DNA from: Mycobacterium gordonae
GTDB lineage: Bacteria > Actinomycetota > Actinomycetes > Mycobacteriales > Mycobacteriaceae
NCBI RefSeq assembly: GCF_001417955.2
Contig: NZ_LKTM01000286.1
Span: forward strand, 1 to 51,184
Length of the DNA stretch: 51,184 bases
Reading direction: 5' to 3'
Shown here: piece after piece, positions 8,866 through 17,911 of the stretch
Numbering within the stretch: the stretch's first letter is position 1
How the letters are laid out: each line of letters opens with the position of its first letter
Made by a program: the position numbers and the translations under genes
The notes under the pieces: generated by a model
The model's database searches: none
What the model was told of the DNA's origin: nothing
What the model saw: only the letters and a program-made list of their open reading frames with translations

Positions 8866-9518
8866 CCGAACACCTGGACCTGTCCTTCGCGGTGCTGGAC
8901 GTGGCACCCGAACCGTATGCCGTCACACCGATGCTGACCGCACGCGTCCGCGTCGTGGCCAGCCCGCACGATCCCGTGCACGCGATCGCGCTGCGTTGCC
9001 AGGTGCGCATCGAACCCCTGCGGCGGTCCTACAACGACGAGGAGGCGGCCGGCCTCACCGACCTGTTCGGCACCCGGGACCGCTGGGCGACCACCCAGCG
9101 CACCTTCCTGTGGCAACACTGTGGCGCCATGGTGCCCGGATTCTCCGGCACCACCACGGTGGCGTTGCCACTGGAGTGCACGTACGACTTCGAGGTCGCG
9201 GCCGCGAAATACCTGCACGCACTCTGCCACGGCACCCTGCCCCTGCAATTCCTGTTCAGCGGAACCATTTTCGTGACATCACCGCGCGGATTCTCGGTGC
9301 AACAGGTCTCGTGGGACTGCGAGGATCGCTACGACATGCCGGTCGGCGTCTGGCGCGACCTCATCGCCCTGCATTACCCCAGCACCGGATGGGTCCGCCT
9401 GAGACACGAGACCGTCTTGGCGCTGGCCGGATACAAGTCCGCGCGCGGGCTGCTGGACCTCGACCACGCGGTGGCGGCACTGTTGGCAGACGCCGAGCAG
9501 CGGGAGGTGGCCCCATGA
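8862..9518 (+). CDS. Conserved hydrogenase-linked protein, DUF6084-like
   Basis: 218 aa, start ATG 8862 overlapping the previous stop by ATGA. It opens with a LDLSFAVLDVAPEPYAVTP-like stretch and contains RCQVRIEP and LFSGTIF motifs, which I associate with DUF6084. It is mostly predicted beta strand, with no signal peptide or transmembrane helix and no clear metal motif. The function is unknown; the overlaps on both sides imply expression matched to hhySL. Confidence 0.78.
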   Translation: MTEHLDLSFAVLDVAPEPYAVTPMLTARVRVVASPHDPVHAIALRCQVRIEPLRRSYNDEEAAGLTDLFGTRDRWATTQRTFLWQHCGAMVPGFSGTTTVALPLECTYDFEVAAAKYLHALCHGTLPLQFLFSGTIFVTSPRGFSVQQVSWDCEDRYDMPVGVWRDLIALHYPSTGWVRLRHETVLALAGYKSARGLLDLDHAVAALLADAEQREVAP

Positions 9519-10831
9519 GCCGGGACCGGGCCCGCGCCGTCGCCGACGCCGTGCTGTACGAGGGCTACCTGCTGTACCCCTACCGCGGGACATCCAGCAA
9601 GAATCAATCCCGTTGGCAATTCGGCGTGCTCGGCCCGCCGGGCGCGGCCGCGGACGGACACGGCGAGGACGACGCCCTGGCAGCGCAGTTTCTGGTCCGC
9701 TCCGCCGACGCGATCACCCTGGTGGTGCGTTTCCTGCAACTGCAGCGCCGCCACGCGCAACGCGCGGTTGCCGGCGGCTTCGAGGCGGTCGACGAACTGA
9801 CCACCCCGGCCGGGTCATGGCTGACCTGGGACGAAGCGGTGGAGTGCGAAACATGTTTCGGCCCGTTGCCCCTCAACGACGCGCCCTGGACGCTGCCCGT
9901 AACAGCCGCGCCCGCAACCGATATCGAAGCGGTCGACGGTGGCCGCCTGGTTCGCGAGCGGCACGAGGTACGGGGCCGGCTCACCGTCTCCGCCGAGCCC
10001 GACGGCGACCTGGTGCGGATCTCCGTGCACCTGGCCAATACCGGGGCGGCGGCCACGGACAAGAACGATGCCCTGGCGCGCTCGATGATCGGCACCCATG
10101 TGATCGCCGAAGCCGTTGGCGGCGAGTTCATTTCACTGCTGGAGCCCACGGCCGGCGCGGCCGGCGCGGCCTCGCGGTGCACCCAGCATCGGTGTTTCCC
10201 GGTGCTGGCCGGCCCGCCGGGCGTACACGACATGTTGCTGATCTCGCCGATCATCCTCTACGACCACCCCGAAGTGGCCGAACAGAGCGGCACCGCACTC
10301 TACGACTGCACCGAGATCGACGAGATCCTCACGCTGCGCGTGATGACGATGACCGACGAAGAGAAAGCCCAGGCCCGCGCCACCGATGCGCGGGCGGCAC
10401 AGATCATCGACCGGTGTGATGCGATGTCGGCCGAGGACATGGGCCGCCTGCACGGTGTGCTGCGCGACCCACACCGCGCCGCCGGGCTCGTCCCCGAGAT
10501 ACCCGACGGGGTCGACTGGTGGGACCCACTGGCCGACAATGCGGTTCGCCCTGAAGTCGACGCCGTCCTGGTACACGGAGTTCGGGTCGCCCGGGGCAGC
10601 CGGGTCGTACTCCGGCCGCGGCGCAACGCCGACGCGCAGGACATCTTCGTGGCCGGCAAGACCGCGCGCGTCACGTCGGTGCACGAGGACGTCGAGGGCA
10701 ACAAACATGTGGCCGTGGTGGTGGAGGACGACCCGGCTGCCGAACTGCACGACTGGTATGGCCGCTACCTGTACTTCTCCCCCGACGAAATCGAACCGCT
10801 CACTGAAAGGAACCCGTCATGGACGTCTTAG
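9515..10831 (+). CDS. Conserved hydrogenase-linked protein of unknown function
   Basis: 438 aa, start ATG 9515 overlapping the previous stop (ATGA). Near the N terminus is LYEGYLLYPYRGTSSKNQSR. A CETCFG pair lies near residue 112, and Cys residues also occur in a SRCTQHRCFPV stretch near 228. No enzyme family was recognised. There are no membrane segments, and the C-terminal part looks beta-rich. Its stop lies 10 bases inside the following microprotein gene. Confidence 0.8.
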   Translation: MSRDRARAVADAVLYEGYLLYPYRGTSSKNQSRWQFGVLGPPGAAADGHGEDDALAAQFLVRSADAITLVVRFLQLQRRHAQRAVAGGFEAVDELTTPAGSWLTWDEAVECETCFGPLPLNDAPWTLPVTAAPATDIEAVDGGRLVRERHEVRGRLTVSAEPDGDLVRISVHLANTGAAATDKNDALARSMIGTHVIAEAVGGEFISLLEPTAGAAGAASRCTQHRCFPVLAGPPGVHDMLLISPIILYDHPEVAEQSGTALYDCTEIDEILTLRVMTMTDEEKAQARATDARAAQIIDRCDAMSAEDMGRLHGVLRDPHRAAGLVPEIPDGVDWWDPLADNAVRPEVDAVLVHGVRVARGSRVVLRPRRNADAQDIFVAGKTARVTSVHEDVEGNKHVAVVVEDDPAAELHDWYGRYLYFSPDEIEPLTERNPSWTS

Positions 10832-10938
10832 GCTGGATTTTCCTCGCTCTGATCGCGTTGGTCGTCGCGGCCGCGGTGGGCCTGGGTGTGGCCTCGCTGC
10901 CGGATGCCAAGCGGTACCTGCGATTGCGGCGCATGTAG
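10819..10938 (+). CDS. 39-aa single-pass membrane microprotein, DUF6893-like
   Basis: ATG 10819 to TAG 10938. AAAGGA at 10805-10810 lies 8 bases before the ATG. The first 26 residues form one hydrophobic helix (from GWIFLALIALVV onward), followed by a short basic tail rich in Lys and Arg. It overlaps the end of the 438-aa gene by 13 bases and precedes the protease gene by 9. It resembles the small DUF6893 family (from memory). Because HhyS and HhyL have no membrane anchor, this peptide could help place the enzyme at the membrane (inference). Confidence 0.75.
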   Translation: MDVLGWIFLALIALVVAAAVGLGVASLPDAKRYLRLRRM

Positions 10939-10947
10939 GTCAGGCCT

Positions 10948-11433
10948 ATGACAGCGCGAATCCTGGTAGCCGGCATCGGCAACATCTTCCTCGGTGACGA
11001 CGGCTTCGGCTCCGAGGTGGCACGACTGACCCAGATCCAGCACGATGACGTGCGCGTCGTCGACTACGGCATCGGCGGCATGCATCTGGCCTACGACCTG
11101 CTCGACGCGTGGGACGCGCTCGTCCTGGTCGACGCGATACCCGGCCGCGGCACCCCGGGCATGTTGCACGTCTTCCAGGCCGACCACGACGGCGATTGCG
11201 GTGCAACGGGTTTGGACGCGCACAGCATGGACCCGCAGACCGTGTTCACCAGCCTGCGGGCGTTGGGCGGCAACCCGCCCTACACCGTGATCGTCGGCTG
11301 CGAGGCCGGCAGCGTCGAGGAACACCTGGGCCTGAGCGAACCGGTCGCTGCCGCGGTGCCCCGTGCGGTCCGCGCGGTGCACAGAATCGTTGCCGCGCTG
11401 CAGACTTCGGCGCCGGCGGAGCAGGAGTGCTGA
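10948..11433 (+). CDS. Hydrogenase maturation protease (HyaD/HybD family)
   Basis: 161 aa. This endopeptidase removes the C-terminal tail of the nickel-loaded large subunit, here presumably HhyL after His577. The N-terminal GIGNIFLGDDGFG motif is typical. The nickel-sensing residues of E. coli HybD (Glu16, Asp62, His93) correspond to Asp18, Asp62 and His92, so the acidic residue is Asp rather than Glu. Its TGA overlaps the ATG of hypC. Confidence 0.92.
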   Translation: MTARILVAGIGNIFLGDDGFGSEVARLTQIQHDDVRVVDYGIGGMHLAYDLLDAWDALVLVDAIPGRGTPGMLHVFQADHDGDCGATGLDAHSMDPQTVFTSLRALGGNPPYTVIVGCEAGSVEEHLGLSEPVAAAVPRAVRAVHRIVAALQTSAPAEQEC

Positions 11434-11684
11434 TGTGTCTCGGGATTCCCGGCCAGGTGATCGGGATGCTGGAGGGCTACGAGGGACAGCTGGCCCTGGT
11501 CGACGTCACCGGCCGCCGGCGCAAGGTCAACATCGGGATGCTGCCGGAGGAGACCTTCGAGCCCGGCGACTGGGTGATCATCCATATGGGCTTCGCCGTC
11601 GAGAAGACCGACCGCGCCGGCGCCGCGCAGGCGCTGGCCGGCCTGCAGATGATGGGCTCGGGACCCGATCCGGAGGGCAGCTGA
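11433..11684 (+). CDS. hypC: Hydrogenase assembly chaperone HypC (copy 1)
   Basis: 83 aa, beginning MCLGIPGQV. Cys2 is the conserved residue that holds the iron during Fe(CN)2CO assembly with HypD. It overlaps the protease stop by one base. It is a full family-length copy, different from the second copy at 16494-16766 and from the HypC domain fused to the SIS protein at 13989-14699. hypF starts one base after its stop. Confidence 0.94.
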   Translation: MCLGIPGQVIGMLEGYEGQLALVDVTGRRRKVNIGMLPEETFEPGDWVIIHMGFAVEKTDRAGAAQALAGLQMMGSGPDPEGS

Positions 11685-11685
11685 G

Positions 11686-13992
11686 GTGACCACCGCCCCC
11701 CTGACCCGGCCCGAGGACGTACGGCGACGCATCACGGTGACCGGGGTGGTTCAGGGGGTCGGCTTCCGCCCGTTCGTACACCGGCTCGCGACCGAGCTGC
11801 GGTTGACAGGCTTCGTCGGAAACGATTCGGGCGCGGTGTTTCTCGAAGTGCAAGGTGAGCCCCCTCGGGTGGACGAGTTCGCCCGCCGGTTGCGTGATCA
11901 AGCGCCGCCACTGTCCCGGGTCGGTTCCGTGTCGGTGACCGACATCGGAGTCCGCGACGGCCCCGCACTCGCGTTCCGCATCGTGGACAGCCAGGCCGTG
12001 CGCGGCCCGGCAACACCGATCCCACCCGATGTCGCGGTGTGCGACGACTGTGTGGCCGAGATGTTCGACCCGCGCGACCGCCGCCACCGGCACCCGTTCA
12101 TCAGCTGCACCAACTGCGGCCCGCGCTTCACGATCATCCGGTCACTGCCCTACGACCGCCCCGCCACCACCATGTCGGGCTTCGCCATGTGCCGACGGTG
12201 CGCCGCCGAGTACCACGACCCCACCGACCGGCGGTTCCACGCCCAGCCCATCGCCTGTCCGGACTGCGGACCTTCGTTGTGGTTCGACTCACCCGCCGGG
12301 CACACCCACGGACCCGGCGCCGTGGCGGCAGCCCGGCTGGCGCTGGCTGACGGAGCCCTGGTCGCCGTCAAGGGTATCGGCGGCTACCACCTGGCCTGTG
12401 TGGTCGACGACGAATCGGCGGTCCGCAGGCTACGGGCCCGAAAGTCACGCGGCAGCAAACCTTTTGCCGTCCTGGTGCGCGACCTGGCGGTGGCGCGGCG
12501 GTATGCGTTCGTCGACGACACCGAGGCCGCGGTGTTGACCGGTCCGGCGCGGCCGATCGTGTTGCTGCGCCGCCGGCCGGACGCTCCGGTGGCCGAGGCC
12601 GTCGCGCCCGGCAATCCGTTGATCGGCCTGATGCTGCCCTACTCCCCCGTTCATCATCTGTTGCTTGACGGGCCGCCGGATACCCTGGTCATGACCAGCG
12701 CCAACCGGTCCGAGGAGCCCATCTGCTTCACCGAAGAGGATGCTGCGCAACGCCTTCCGCAATTGTGCGACGCCGTCCTCGACCACGATCGGCCCATTCA
12801 CGTGCCCTGCGACGACTCGGTGGTGCGCGTGCGCAAGGGGGGCGAACTACCCATCCGGCGTTCGCGTGGCTATGCGCCGCTGCCCGTCGCTCTCGGCATC
12901 GACGGCCCCCCGGTGCTCGCCGTGGGCGGAGAATTGAAGAACACCTGTTGCCTCACCGACGGTTCGCGCGCCTTCCTGTCCGGGCACATCGGCGACATGG
13001 CCCGCTACGAGACCCTGCGAGCCTTCGAGCAGGCGGTGGGCCAACTCAGCGAGATGCGCGGCCGCCCGGCACGACTGGCCGCCGATCTGCACCCCGGATA
13101 CCACACCCGCGCCTGGGCCGAACGCCACCGGGAGGGCCGGCCACTGGACCTCGTCCAGCACCACCACGCACACGTCGTCTCGCTGCTCGCCGAGCACGGG
13201 CGACTCGGTGAGCCGATCGTCGGCGTGGCCTTCGACGGCACCGGCTACGGATGCGACGGCACGGTCTGGGGCGGGGAGATTCTCACCCTGGGCCGCGACA
13301 GTCACCGGTTCCGGCGGGCCGGGCAGCTGCGTCCGGTGCCGCTGCCCGGCGGCGACGCGGCGGTGCGCAATCCGTGGCGGATGGCCCTGTCCCAGCTGCG
13401 GCAGGCCGGGGTCGGCTGGGATCGCGACCTGGCGCCCGTCATCGCCGCCACGACCGATGAACTGCGGCTGCTGCGTTCTCTTCTGGACACCGGCACGGCT
13501 TGCGTGCCGTGCTCGAGCATGGGCCGGTTGTTCGACGCGGTCGCCTCCCTGTTGGGCTTGCGGCACCGGATCGACTACGAGGGACAGGCCGCCGTCGAAC
13601 TGGAGGCTCTGGCGCAGACTGCGCCGGCCTCCGCGCCGCTGGAATTCGCCATCGGCGCCGACGCGATGATCGACCCGGCTCCGATGGTGCGGGCGATGGT
13701 GGCGGCCCTGCGCGACGGCGTGCCACCGGCAGCGCTGGCCGCGGGCTTTCACCGGGCACTGGCCGATGCCGTTGCCGAGTTGGTGTACCAGGTGGCTGGG
13801 CCGACCCGGTTGGTCGGCCTCACCGGTGGCGTGTTTCAGAACGTGCTGTTACTTCAACAGTGCCTGAACCGCCTGCACGACAGAGATTTCGAGGTCCTGA
13901 CCCACCGCCTCGTGCCGCCGAACGACGGCGGGCTGGCGCTGGGCCAGGCCGCGGTCGCCATGCTGATCGCGCGAGAGGAGGAACACCGATGA
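11686..13992 (+). CDS. hypF: Carbamoyltransferase HypF
   Basis: 768 aa, start GTG 11686. HypF makes the thiocarboxamide on HypE from carbamoyl phosphate and ATP, the source of the cyanide ligands. Domains in order: acylphosphatase (about 10-100, [10 protein letters not shown]); two zinc fingers (about 115-195, CDDC, CTNC, CRRC and CPDC); a YrdC/Sua5-like domain (about 205-390); and a Kae1-like carbamoyltransferase domain (about 400-768, with [18 protein letters not shown] and GLTGGVFQN). Length is normal. It overlaps the next start (ATGA-type). Confidence 0.96.
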   Translation: MTTAPLTRPEDVRRRITVTGVVQGVGFRPFVHRLATELRLTGFVGNDSGAVFLEVQGEPPRVDEFARRLRDQAPPLSRVGSVSVTDIGVRDGPALAFRIVDSQAVRGPATPIPPDVAVCDDCVAEMFDPRDRRHRHPFISCTNCGPRFTIIRSLPYDRPATTMSGFAMCRRCAAEYHDPTDRRFHAQPIACPDCGPSLWFDSPAGHTHGPGAVAAARLALADGALVAVKGIGGYHLACVVDDESAVRRLRARKSRGSKPFAVLVRDLAVARRYAFVDDTEAAVLTGPARPIVLLRRRPDAPVAEAVAPGNPLIGLMLPYSPVHHLLLDGPPDTLVMTSANRSEEPICFTEEDAAQRLPQLCDAVLDHDRPIHVPCDDSVVRVRKGGELPIRRSRGYAPLPVALGIDGPPVLAVGGELKNTCCLTDGSRAFLSGHIGDMARYETLRAFEQAVGQLSEMRGRPARLAADLHPGYHTRAWAERHREGRPLDLVQHHHAHVVSLLAEHGRLGEPIVGVAFDGTGYGCDGTVWGGEILTLGRDSHRFRRAGQLRPVPLPGGDAAVRNPWRMALSQLRQAGVGWDRDLAPVIAATTDELRLLRSLLDTGTACVPCSSMGRLFDAVASLLGLRHRIDYEGQAAVELEALAQTAPASAPLEFAIGADAMIDPAPMVRAMVAALRDGVPPAALAAGFHRALADAVAELVYQVAGPTRLVGLTGGVFQNVLLLQQCLNRLHDRDFEVLTHRLVPPNDGGLALGQAAVAMLIAREEEHR

Positions 13993-14699
13993 GCACCGCC
14001 ATGGATCGCGAACTCGGCGCCGATCTGGCCGCCGACCTGGCGGGAGCCGCTTTCACCGTCGCCAGGCGGTTCGCGGCGGGCGCCACCATGTGGTCGATCG
14101 CGCCGTCGTGGGAACCGCACGCCAGGCACATCGCGGTCGAATTCGTGCATCCGGTGATCGTGGGCAAGCGGGCACTGCCGGCGGTCGCGCTCACGGGGCC
14201 GGACCTGGTGGACCTGGTGCGAATCTCGGTACGCCCCGGCGACCTGGTGATAGCGGTCGCCGGCGCCGACGATCCCGACGTGCGATCGGTGATGCGCCGC
14301 GGCCCGGCCTGGGGTGCCACCACGATCTGGATCGGCAGCGGCGCCCGGCCCGAACCCGGCGCCGCCGACCATGTGCTGTGGTCGGACGATCCCGATCCCC
14401 GGGTGCCCGCGACGGGCGGCTTCGTGTTGTTCTACCACCTGCTCTGGGAACTGACACACGTGTGTTTCGAACACCCCGGACTGTTGAAAACAGAATCCCC
14501 CGAGGATGTTTGCGTCACCTGCAGCGACGAGGGACGACTCGCAGAGGTGCTGGCCGCGACGGACCGCGACCACGCCGCCGTGCGTACGGCTCGCGGCACC
14601 GAGACGGTGCTCACCACCCTGATCGGACCGGTCGCCGCCGGCGACCTGGTGCTGGTGCATGCGGGAACGGCGATCTCGCGCACCGGACCGGAGGTCTGA
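13989..14699 (+). CDS. Degenerate SIS domain fused to a C-terminal HypC/HupF domain
   Basis: 236 aa, start ATG 13989 inside the end of hypF. Residues about 1-170 follow the layout of the SIS protein encoded next door (start of the domain, a [22 protein letters not shown] stretch, then a VLWSDDPD end), but the phosphosugar-binding Ser/Thr loop (STSGNS in the neighbour) is AGADDPD here. Residues about 172-236 form a HypC/HupF-type domain of the CVTCSDEG class (C175, C178) ending in [13 protein letters not shown]. The pairing suggests that a sugar-isomerase-like body presents a HypC chaperone to HypD (inference). The domain calls are by eye. Confidence 0.72.
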   Translation: MSTAMDRELGADLAADLAGAAFTVARRFAAGATMWSIAPSWEPHARHIAVEFVHPVIVGKRALPAVALTGPDLVDLVRISVRPGDLVIAVAGADDPDVRSVMRRGPAWGATTIWIGSGARPEPGAADHVLWSDDPDPRVPATGGFVLFYHLLWELTHVCFEHPGLLKTESPEDVCVTCSDEGRLAEVLAATDRDHAAVRTARGTETVLTTLIGPVAAGDLVLVHAGTAISRTGPEV

Positions 14700-14701
14700 T
14701 C

Positions 14702-15364
14702 ATGCAGCACGAGCCCACCGACTTCCTGTACCCGTTCATCGACGCGCAGGAGGACAACCCCGAATCGCTGTTGGCGGACCTGGCCGCGTCCGCCCGGGCC
14801 AAAGCCGCCGAGAGCCTCGCGGTACGGCGCGCCACGCTGGCCGCCAATGCCGACCTGCTGGCCCGGGTCACACGCGAACTGGCCCGCCGGTTCAGCACGG
14901 GCGGACGGATGTTCACCTTCGGCAACGGCGGCAGCAGCACCGACTGCACCACGCTGGCCGGCTTGTTCGCCCGGCCACCCACCGGAAAACCCTTGCCCGC
15001 CTGGTCTTTGACCACCGACCAGGCCATCGTCACCGCGCTGGGCAACGACGTCGGGTTCGAGTTGGTATTCGCCCGTCAGCTGATCGCTCGGGCGCAGCCC
15101 GGCGACATCGCGGTTGCCATGTCCACCAGCGGCAACTCACCGAACCTGCTCACCGCGCTCGCCGAGGCCCGCCGACGCGATCTCTACACCGTCGGATTCG
15201 CCGGCTACGACGGCGGCGCGTTCGCCGACAACCCGGATGTGGACGCCTGCTTCACCGTTGCGTCCCAGAGCGTGCACCGGATCCAGGAAGCCCAGGCCCT
15301 GCTCGGTTACCGGCTCTGGCTGGCAGTTCAGGACAAGTGTGATCAGACGGTGGGGGTGGCATGA
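14702..15364 (+). CDS. SIS-domain protein, GmhA (sedoheptulose-7-phosphate isomerase)-like
   Basis: 220 aa. Two SIS phosphosugar loops are intact: FGNGGSST (73-80) and STSGNSPN (141-148). A VHRIQE stretch resembles the GmhA C-terminal catalytic region. In lipopolysaccharide producers GmhA makes a heptose precursor. Here the gene sits between hypF and hypE, two bases after the SIS-HypC fusion, and its stop overlaps hypE (ATGA), so a role in hydrogenase maturation is more likely. A real isomerase activity cannot be excluded. Confidence 0.82.
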   Translation: MQHEPTDFLYPFIDAQEDNPESLLADLAASARAKAAESLAVRRATLAANADLLARVTRELARRFSTGGRMFTFGNGGSSTDCTTLAGLFARPPTGKPLPAWSLTTDQAIVTALGNDVGFELVFARQLIARAQPGDIAVAMSTSGNSPNLLTALAEARRRDLYTVGFAGYDGGAFADNPDVDACFTVASQSVHRIQEAQALLGYRLWLAVQDKCDQTVGVA

Positions 15365-16473
15365 AAAACACGGCAGGCGAATACCTTTCATCGGGACCGC
15401 GGTTCGCCGAGGGCCAGGTGATCGAACGCATCGAATCGTTCCGCCGGCGACGTCCCCGCCTGCTCGACGACCACATCACGCTGGCACACGGAGCCGGCGG
15501 CAAAGCCTCGGCGGCACTGGTGGACGCCGTGTTCCTGGAGGCCTTTCGCAACCCGCTGCTCGAGTCGCTCGGTGATGGCGCGGTGCTCACCCTGCCCGGC
15601 GGCCAGCGGGTCGCGATGTCCACCGACTCATTCGTCGTGCAGCCCAGACGGTTTCCGGGCGGCTCGATCGGGGCCCTGGCCGTGCACGGCACCTGCAACG
15701 ACCTCGCGATGGCCGGCGCGGTGCCGTCCTGGATCTCGGCGGCGTTCGTGCTCGAAGAGGGTTTCCCGATCACGGAGCTGCGGGAGATCGTGGCGGACAT
15801 GGCGGCCGCGGCCGCCGACGCCGGTGTGCAGATCGTCACCGGTGACACCAAGGTGGTGCCCAACGGTGCGGCCGACGGCGTGTTCATCACCACCACGGGC
15901 GCCGGCGTCATACCCGCGGAGCGCACCCTGACGGCCACCGCGGTGCGGGCCGGCGACAGAGTGCTGCTGTCGGGGTCGATGGGCGATCACGGCATGGCGG
16001 TTCTGCTGGCCCGGGGCGATCTGGCCATCGAGGCCGACATCGCCTCGGACACAGCGTCACTGAGCCCACTCGTCGAACTGCTGATGGCCGCCGCGCCGAA
16101 CACCCGGTGGCTGCGCGACGCGACGCGGGGTGGGGTGGGCACCGTCTGCAACGAGCTCGCGCAGTCCTGCGGGCTCGGGGTGTTGCTGGACGAGCAACGC
16201 CTGCCGGTGCACCCGACGGTCAACGGCGCGTGTGAACTCCTGGGCATCGACCCGCTGTATGTCGCCAACGAGGGAAAGTTCATCGCCGTCGTCGCGGCCG
16301 GGGAAGCGGCGGCGGGTCTGGCAGCCCTGCGCTCGCACCCCCTGGGAGTCGATGCCGCCGACGTCGGGGAGATCGTGACCGAACCGCGCGAAAGCGTACT
16401 GCTACGTACCGGATTCGGCGGTACCCGGATCGTCGACATGCTGGTCGGCGACCCGCTGCCCCGAATCTGCTGA
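15361..16473 (+). CDS. hypE: Hydrogenase maturation protein HypE
   Basis: 370 aa. HypE takes the carbamoyl group from HypF onto its C-terminal Cys, dehydrates it to thiocyanate with ATP, and passes cyanide to the HypC-HypD iron. The chain ends PRIC, so the essential terminal Cys (370) is present. The ATP-binding fold (AIRS-like) is visible from LAHGAGGKAS onward, with GDTKVV and the RDATRGGVG motif. The N terminus is about 35 residues longer than minimal HypE. Its ATG overlaps the stop of the SIS gene. Confidence 0.95.
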   Translation: MKNTAGEYLSSGPRFAEGQVIERIESFRRRRPRLLDDHITLAHGAGGKASAALVDAVFLEAFRNPLLESLGDGAVLTLPGGQRVAMSTDSFVVQPRRFPGGSIGALAVHGTCNDLAMAGAVPSWISAAFVLEEGFPITELREIVADMAAAAADAGVQIVTGDTKVVPNGAADGVFITTTGAGVIPAERTLTATAVRAGDRVLLSGSMGDHGMAVLLARGDLAIEADIASDTASLSPLVELLMAAAPNTRWLRDATRGGVGTVCNELAQSCGLGVLLDEQRLPVHPTVNGACELLGIDPLYVANEGKFIAVVAAGEAAAGLAALRSHPLGVDAADVGEIVTEPRESVLLRTGFGGTRIVDMLVGDPLPRIC

Positions 16474-16493
16474 AACCAGAAAGGAGACGGCCG

Positions 16494-16766
16494 ATGTGCC
16501 TGGGTATTCCGGGGCGGATCGTGGCAATCACCGATCCGGCAAACCAGTTGGCCAAGGTCGACGTCAGCGGCGTGCAGCGCACCATCAGCGTGCGCCTGCT
16601 GGAAGGTGACCCGCCGCAGCCCGACGACTGGGTACTGGTGCACGTCGGCTTCGCGATGGCCAAGATCGACGAGACCGAAGCACTGATGACGCTCGCGGCC
16701 ATCAAGAAGCTCGGCGAGGCCTACACCACCGAGCTGGAAGCCTTCGACTCTTCCGCGATCGTCTAG
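16494..16766 (+). CDS. hypC: Hydrogenase assembly chaperone HypC (copy 2)
   Basis: 90 aa beginning MCLGIPGRI with the essential Cys2. A strong ribosome binding site, AAGGAG (16481-16486), precedes ATG 16494 by 7 bases, better than most genes in the operon, which suggests high independent translation. The sequence is clearly different from copy 1. It lies directly before hypD, its usual partner. Confidence 0.94.
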   Translation: MCLGIPGRIVAITDPANQLAKVDVSGVQRTISVRLLEGDPPQPDDWVLVHVGFAMAKIDETEALMTLAAIKKLGEAYTTELEAFDSSAIV

Positions 16767-16774
16767 GGGGCGCA

Positions 16775-17911
16775 ATGAAATTCGTCGACGAATTCCGGGA
16801 TCCCGCGGCGGCCCGCACGCTGCTGACGGCGATCGAACATCTCGCCGGAACCGGTCCCGGGCACTTCAAGTTCATGGAAGTGTGCGGCGGGCACACCCAT
16901 ACCATCTACCGGCACGGCATCGAACACCTGTTGCCCGACAACGTCGAACTGGTGCACGGGCCGGGCTGCCCGGTCTGTGTGATTCCGATGGGCCGCATCG
17001 ACGACGCGATGTGGCTGGCCGGCCAACCCGGCGTGATCTTCACCTGCTTCGGCGACATGATGCGGGTTCCCGGTTCGGCGGGCAGCCTGCTCGACGCGAA
17101 AGCACGAGGCGCCGACGTACGGTTCGTCTACTCCCCCCTGGACGCGCTGAAGATCGCGCTCGACAACCCCGGCCGCCAGGTGGTGTTCTTCGCCATCGGC
17201 TTCGAAACCACTGCTCCGTCCACCGCGGTGACGCTGGTGCGCGCACGCGAGCTGCAGTTGTCCAACTTCAGCGTGTTCTGCAACCACGTCACGATCGTGC
17301 CGCCGATCAAGGCGATCCTGGAATCACCGGACCTGCGCCTGTCCGGGTTCATCGGCCCGGGCCACGTGTCGACGGTGGTGGGCAACCGGCCCTACCGGTT
17401 CGTCCCGGACGTCTATCGAAAGCCGTTGGTGGTGGCGGGTTTCGAACCGCTGGACATCCTGGCGTCGGTCGCGATGCTGCTTCGGCAGATCCGCGAGGGC
17501 CGGTGCGAGGTGGAGAACCAGTACAAGCGGGTGGTGCCGGAGAACGGCAACCCCGCCGCGCTGAAGCTGATGGGCACCGTGTTCGCGTTGCGCCCGCACT
17601 TCGAATGGCGCGGGCTCGGTTTCATCTCGCAGAGCGCGCTGCGCCTGCACGACGACTTCGCGGATTTCGATGCCGAACAACGCTTCTCGATGCCCGGGGT
17701 GCGGGTCGCGGACCCGAAGGCGTGCCAGTGCGGCGAAGTGCTCAAGGGCGTGCTCAAGCCCTGGGAGTGCAAGGTTTTCGGCACCGCATGCACTCCGGAG
17801 ACACCGATCGGCACCTGCATGGTGTCCCCCGAGGGGGCGTGTGCCGCCTACTACAACTTCGGCCGCATGCACCGTGACGCCGCCAAGCTGGTGGGGTCCG
17901 CCCAGACGTGA
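16775..17911 (+). CDS. hypD: Hydrogenase maturation protein HypD
   Basis: 378 aa. HypD is the scaffold and redox protein on which, with HypC, the Fe(CN)2CO unit is built. Conserved motifs are present: MEVCGGHTH (about 34-42), GPGCPVC (about 62-68), GFETTAPS (about 147-154), and four cysteines in the C-terminal part (ACQCGEV, WECKVFG and TCMVSPEG regions) that bind a [4Fe-4S] cluster. It starts 8 bases after hypC copy 2 and overlaps the next gene by GTGA. Confidence 0.96.
   Translation: MKFVDEFRDPAAARTLLTAIEHLAGTGPGHFKFMEVCGGHTHTIYRHGIEHLLPDNVELVHGPGCPVCVIPMGRIDDAMWLAGQPGVIFTCFGDMMRVPGSAGSLLDAKARGADVRFVYSPLDALKIALDNPGRQVVFFAIGFETTAPSTAVTLVRARELQLSNFSVFCNHVTIVPPIKAILESPDLRLSGFIGPGHVSTVVGNRPYRFVPDVYRKPLVVAGFEPLDILASVAMLLRQIREGRCEVENQYKRVVPENGNPAALKLMGTVFALRPHFEWRGLGFISQSALRLHDDFADFDAEQRFSMPGVRVADPKACQCGEVLKGVLKPWECKVFGTACTPETPIGTCMVSPEGACAAYYNFGRMHRDAAKLVGSAQT

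Noticed and set aside
14702..15364. Assigning gmhA with a role in heptose synthesis
   Set aside because: Mycobacteria do not make lipopolysaccharide inner-core heptose by this route as far as known, and the gene is embedded in the hyp operon; sequence similarity alone does not settle the function.
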